This document shows positions 5,731-6,351 of a stretch of DNA of 6,351 bases, piece after piece. A program made the translations under genes and the position numbers. This stretch comes from Prevotella sp. CAG:1092 (GTDB taxonomy: Bacteria; Bacteroidota; Bacteroidia; Bacteroidales; Bacteroidaceae), in the NCBI GenBank assembly GCA_000436915.1, contig HF994143.1, forward strand, positions 14,951-21,301. Reading direction: 5' to 3'. A model generated the notes under the pieces. It worked only from the letters and a program-made list of their open reading frames with translations, searched no databases and was not told the DNA's origin. Each line of letters begins with the position of its first letter. Within the stretch, counting starts at the first letter, position 1.

Positions 5731-6351
5731 TGCAACAAGCAATAGATAAATACATTTCAGAACACAGCCTTGGGGCATTCCGTCCCAAGGCTGTTCTCTT
5801 TGACATGGATGGTGTGCTATACAACAGCATGCCCAACCATGCTGTGGCTTGGCAAAAGTCGATGGAGCAGTTTGATATTCATATGACTGCCGACGACGCC
5901 TACGCTACAGAGGGAGCACGCGGCGTAGACACCATAAAGAAGATGGTGAAGGTGCAGCAGCATCGTGACATCGACGAGGAGGAAGCACAGAGAATGTACG
6001 ATGTGAAGACCTCGATATTCCACGAAATGCCTGTGGCTCAGATTTTTGATGGTGTGAAAGAGCTGATGCAGAAGATTAAGGATTGCGGCATGAAGATTGG
6101 TGTGGTGACAGGAAGCGGTCAGCGCCCTCTCATAGCTCGACTTATCAACGACTTTGGCGATTTCATAACAGAAGAACGTATCGTTACGGCCTACGACGTG
6201 AAGAATGGTAAGCCTGCACCTGACCCATATCTGATGGGAATGCAGAAAGTGGGCACAAAGCCTTGCGAGACTATAGTGGTGGAGAATGCTCCACTCGGAG
6301 TAAAGGCAGGAGTAGCGGCAGGGAGCTTTACGATAGCCGTAAACAGCGGTC
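5730..6351 (+). CDS. HAD-superfamily hydrolase, beta-phosphoglucomutase-like (3' end cut by window edge)
   Basis: Probable cytoplasmic Mg-dependent phosphatase or phosphomutase acting on a small phosphorylated metabolite, likely a sugar phosphate given its coupling to pgi; the substrate cannot be read from sequence. About 207 codons are visible and the frame is still open at the edge. HAD motifs: motif I FDMDGVLYNS (nucleophile Asp25, acid/base Asp27), an alpha-helical cap of subclass IA type (about 34-100), motif II VVTGSG (Thr127), motif III NGKPAPDPYL (Lys161), and a motif IV region VVENAPLGVKAG in which the usual acidic pair (ED) is EN. The ATG at 5730 is the only ATG or GTG in frame between the pgi stop and motif I, so the start is well determined. 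It adds an unusual stretch of about 20 residues before the first beta strand, and that stretch encodes a strong hairpin at 5764-5794. Confidence 0.9.
   Translation, partial: MQQAIDKYISEHSLGAFRPKAVLFDMDGVLYNSMPNHAVAWQKSMEQFDIHMTADDAYATEGARGVDTIKKMVKVQQHRDIDEEEAQRMYDVKTSIFHEMPVAQIFDGVKELMQKIKDCGMKIGVVTGSGQRPLIARLINDFGDFITEERIVTAYDVKNGKPAPDPYLMGMQKVGTKPCETIVVENAPLGVKAGVAAGSFTIAVNSG
5764..5801 (+). terminator. Terminator-like hairpin inside the 5' end of the HAD gene
   Basis: ACAGCCTTGGG (5764-5774) is perfectly reverse-complementary to CCCAAGGCTGT (5784-5794), with a 9-base loop (5775-5783), and is followed by a T-rich stretch TTCTCTTT (5794-5801). This has the shape of an intrinsic terminator 34 bases past the pgi stop, yet it lies in codons 12-24 of the downstream ORF. 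It may be a partial terminator or attenuator, a 3'-end stabiliser for pgi mRNA, or chance. The interrupted T tract makes full termination uncertain. Confidence 0.4.

Noticed and set aside
4957..5778. Long minus-strand open frame (273 residues) opposite pgi
   Set aside because: It mirrors the codon pattern of pgi, spans the pgi/HAD junction and has no recognisable domain, so it is a shadow of a biased coding strand.

Overview
The window looks like chromosomal DNA from a Bacteroidales bacterium, most likely Prevotella/Segatella or a close relative. Three things point there: protein similarity as I recognise it (Bacteroides-type OxyR, GpsA and a LysS with a C-terminal extension), AT-rich leaders without Shine-Dalgarno sequences, and a Bacteroidetes-style TAnnTTTG promoter element ahead of lysS. 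All genes lie on the + strand. No rRNA, tRNA, CRISPR array, transposase or reverse transcriptase is visible.

Layout: (1) 2-895, oxyR, a peroxide-sensing LysR-type regulator that lacks only about its first 12 codons at the window edge. (2) 896-1078, an intergenic region holding a GTGAAGA-type heptamer array that begins at the oxyR stop codon, then the lysS promoter. (3) 1079-2809, lysS, class II lysyl-tRNA synthetase with an extra C-terminal domain. (4) 2847-3209, a small AT-rich gene for a four-helix-bundle protein of the 23S rRNA intervening-sequence (IVP/S23) family, enclosed by two inverted heptamer arrays. (5) 3296-4291, gpsA. (6) 4292-4374, an octamer GTAAAAAG array and the pgi leader. 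(7) 4375-5730, pgi. (8) From 5730 to the window edge, a HAD-superfamily phosphatase/beta-phosphoglucomutase-like gene whose ATG overlaps the pgi stop codon by one base.

Functionally, lysS serves translation, gpsA makes glycerol-3-phosphate for phospholipids, pgi interconverts glucose-6-P and fructose-6-P, and the HAD enzyme probably acts on a phosphorylated sugar. From memory, lysS-gpsA-pgi-HAD is a conserved order in Bacteroides relatives, so the IVP gene looks like an insertion between lysS and gpsA.

The most interesting object is this IVP cassette (about 2800-3287). Its ends are complementary heptamer arrays: an exact 18-base inverted match plus a further 8-base match could fold the transcript into a helix that closes just upstream of the IVP start codon and includes its stop codon. 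This repeats the architecture of rRNA intervening sequences (IVP ORF inside a terminal stem), but in an mRNA between protein-coding genes. Two further tandem arrays of unrelated 7- and 8-base units sit right after the oxyR and gpsA stop codons. All the arrays have unit lengths not divisible by three with a stop codon in most or all units, so each gives stops in all three forward frames. A second point is a terminator-like 11-bp hairpin inside the first codons of the HAD gene.
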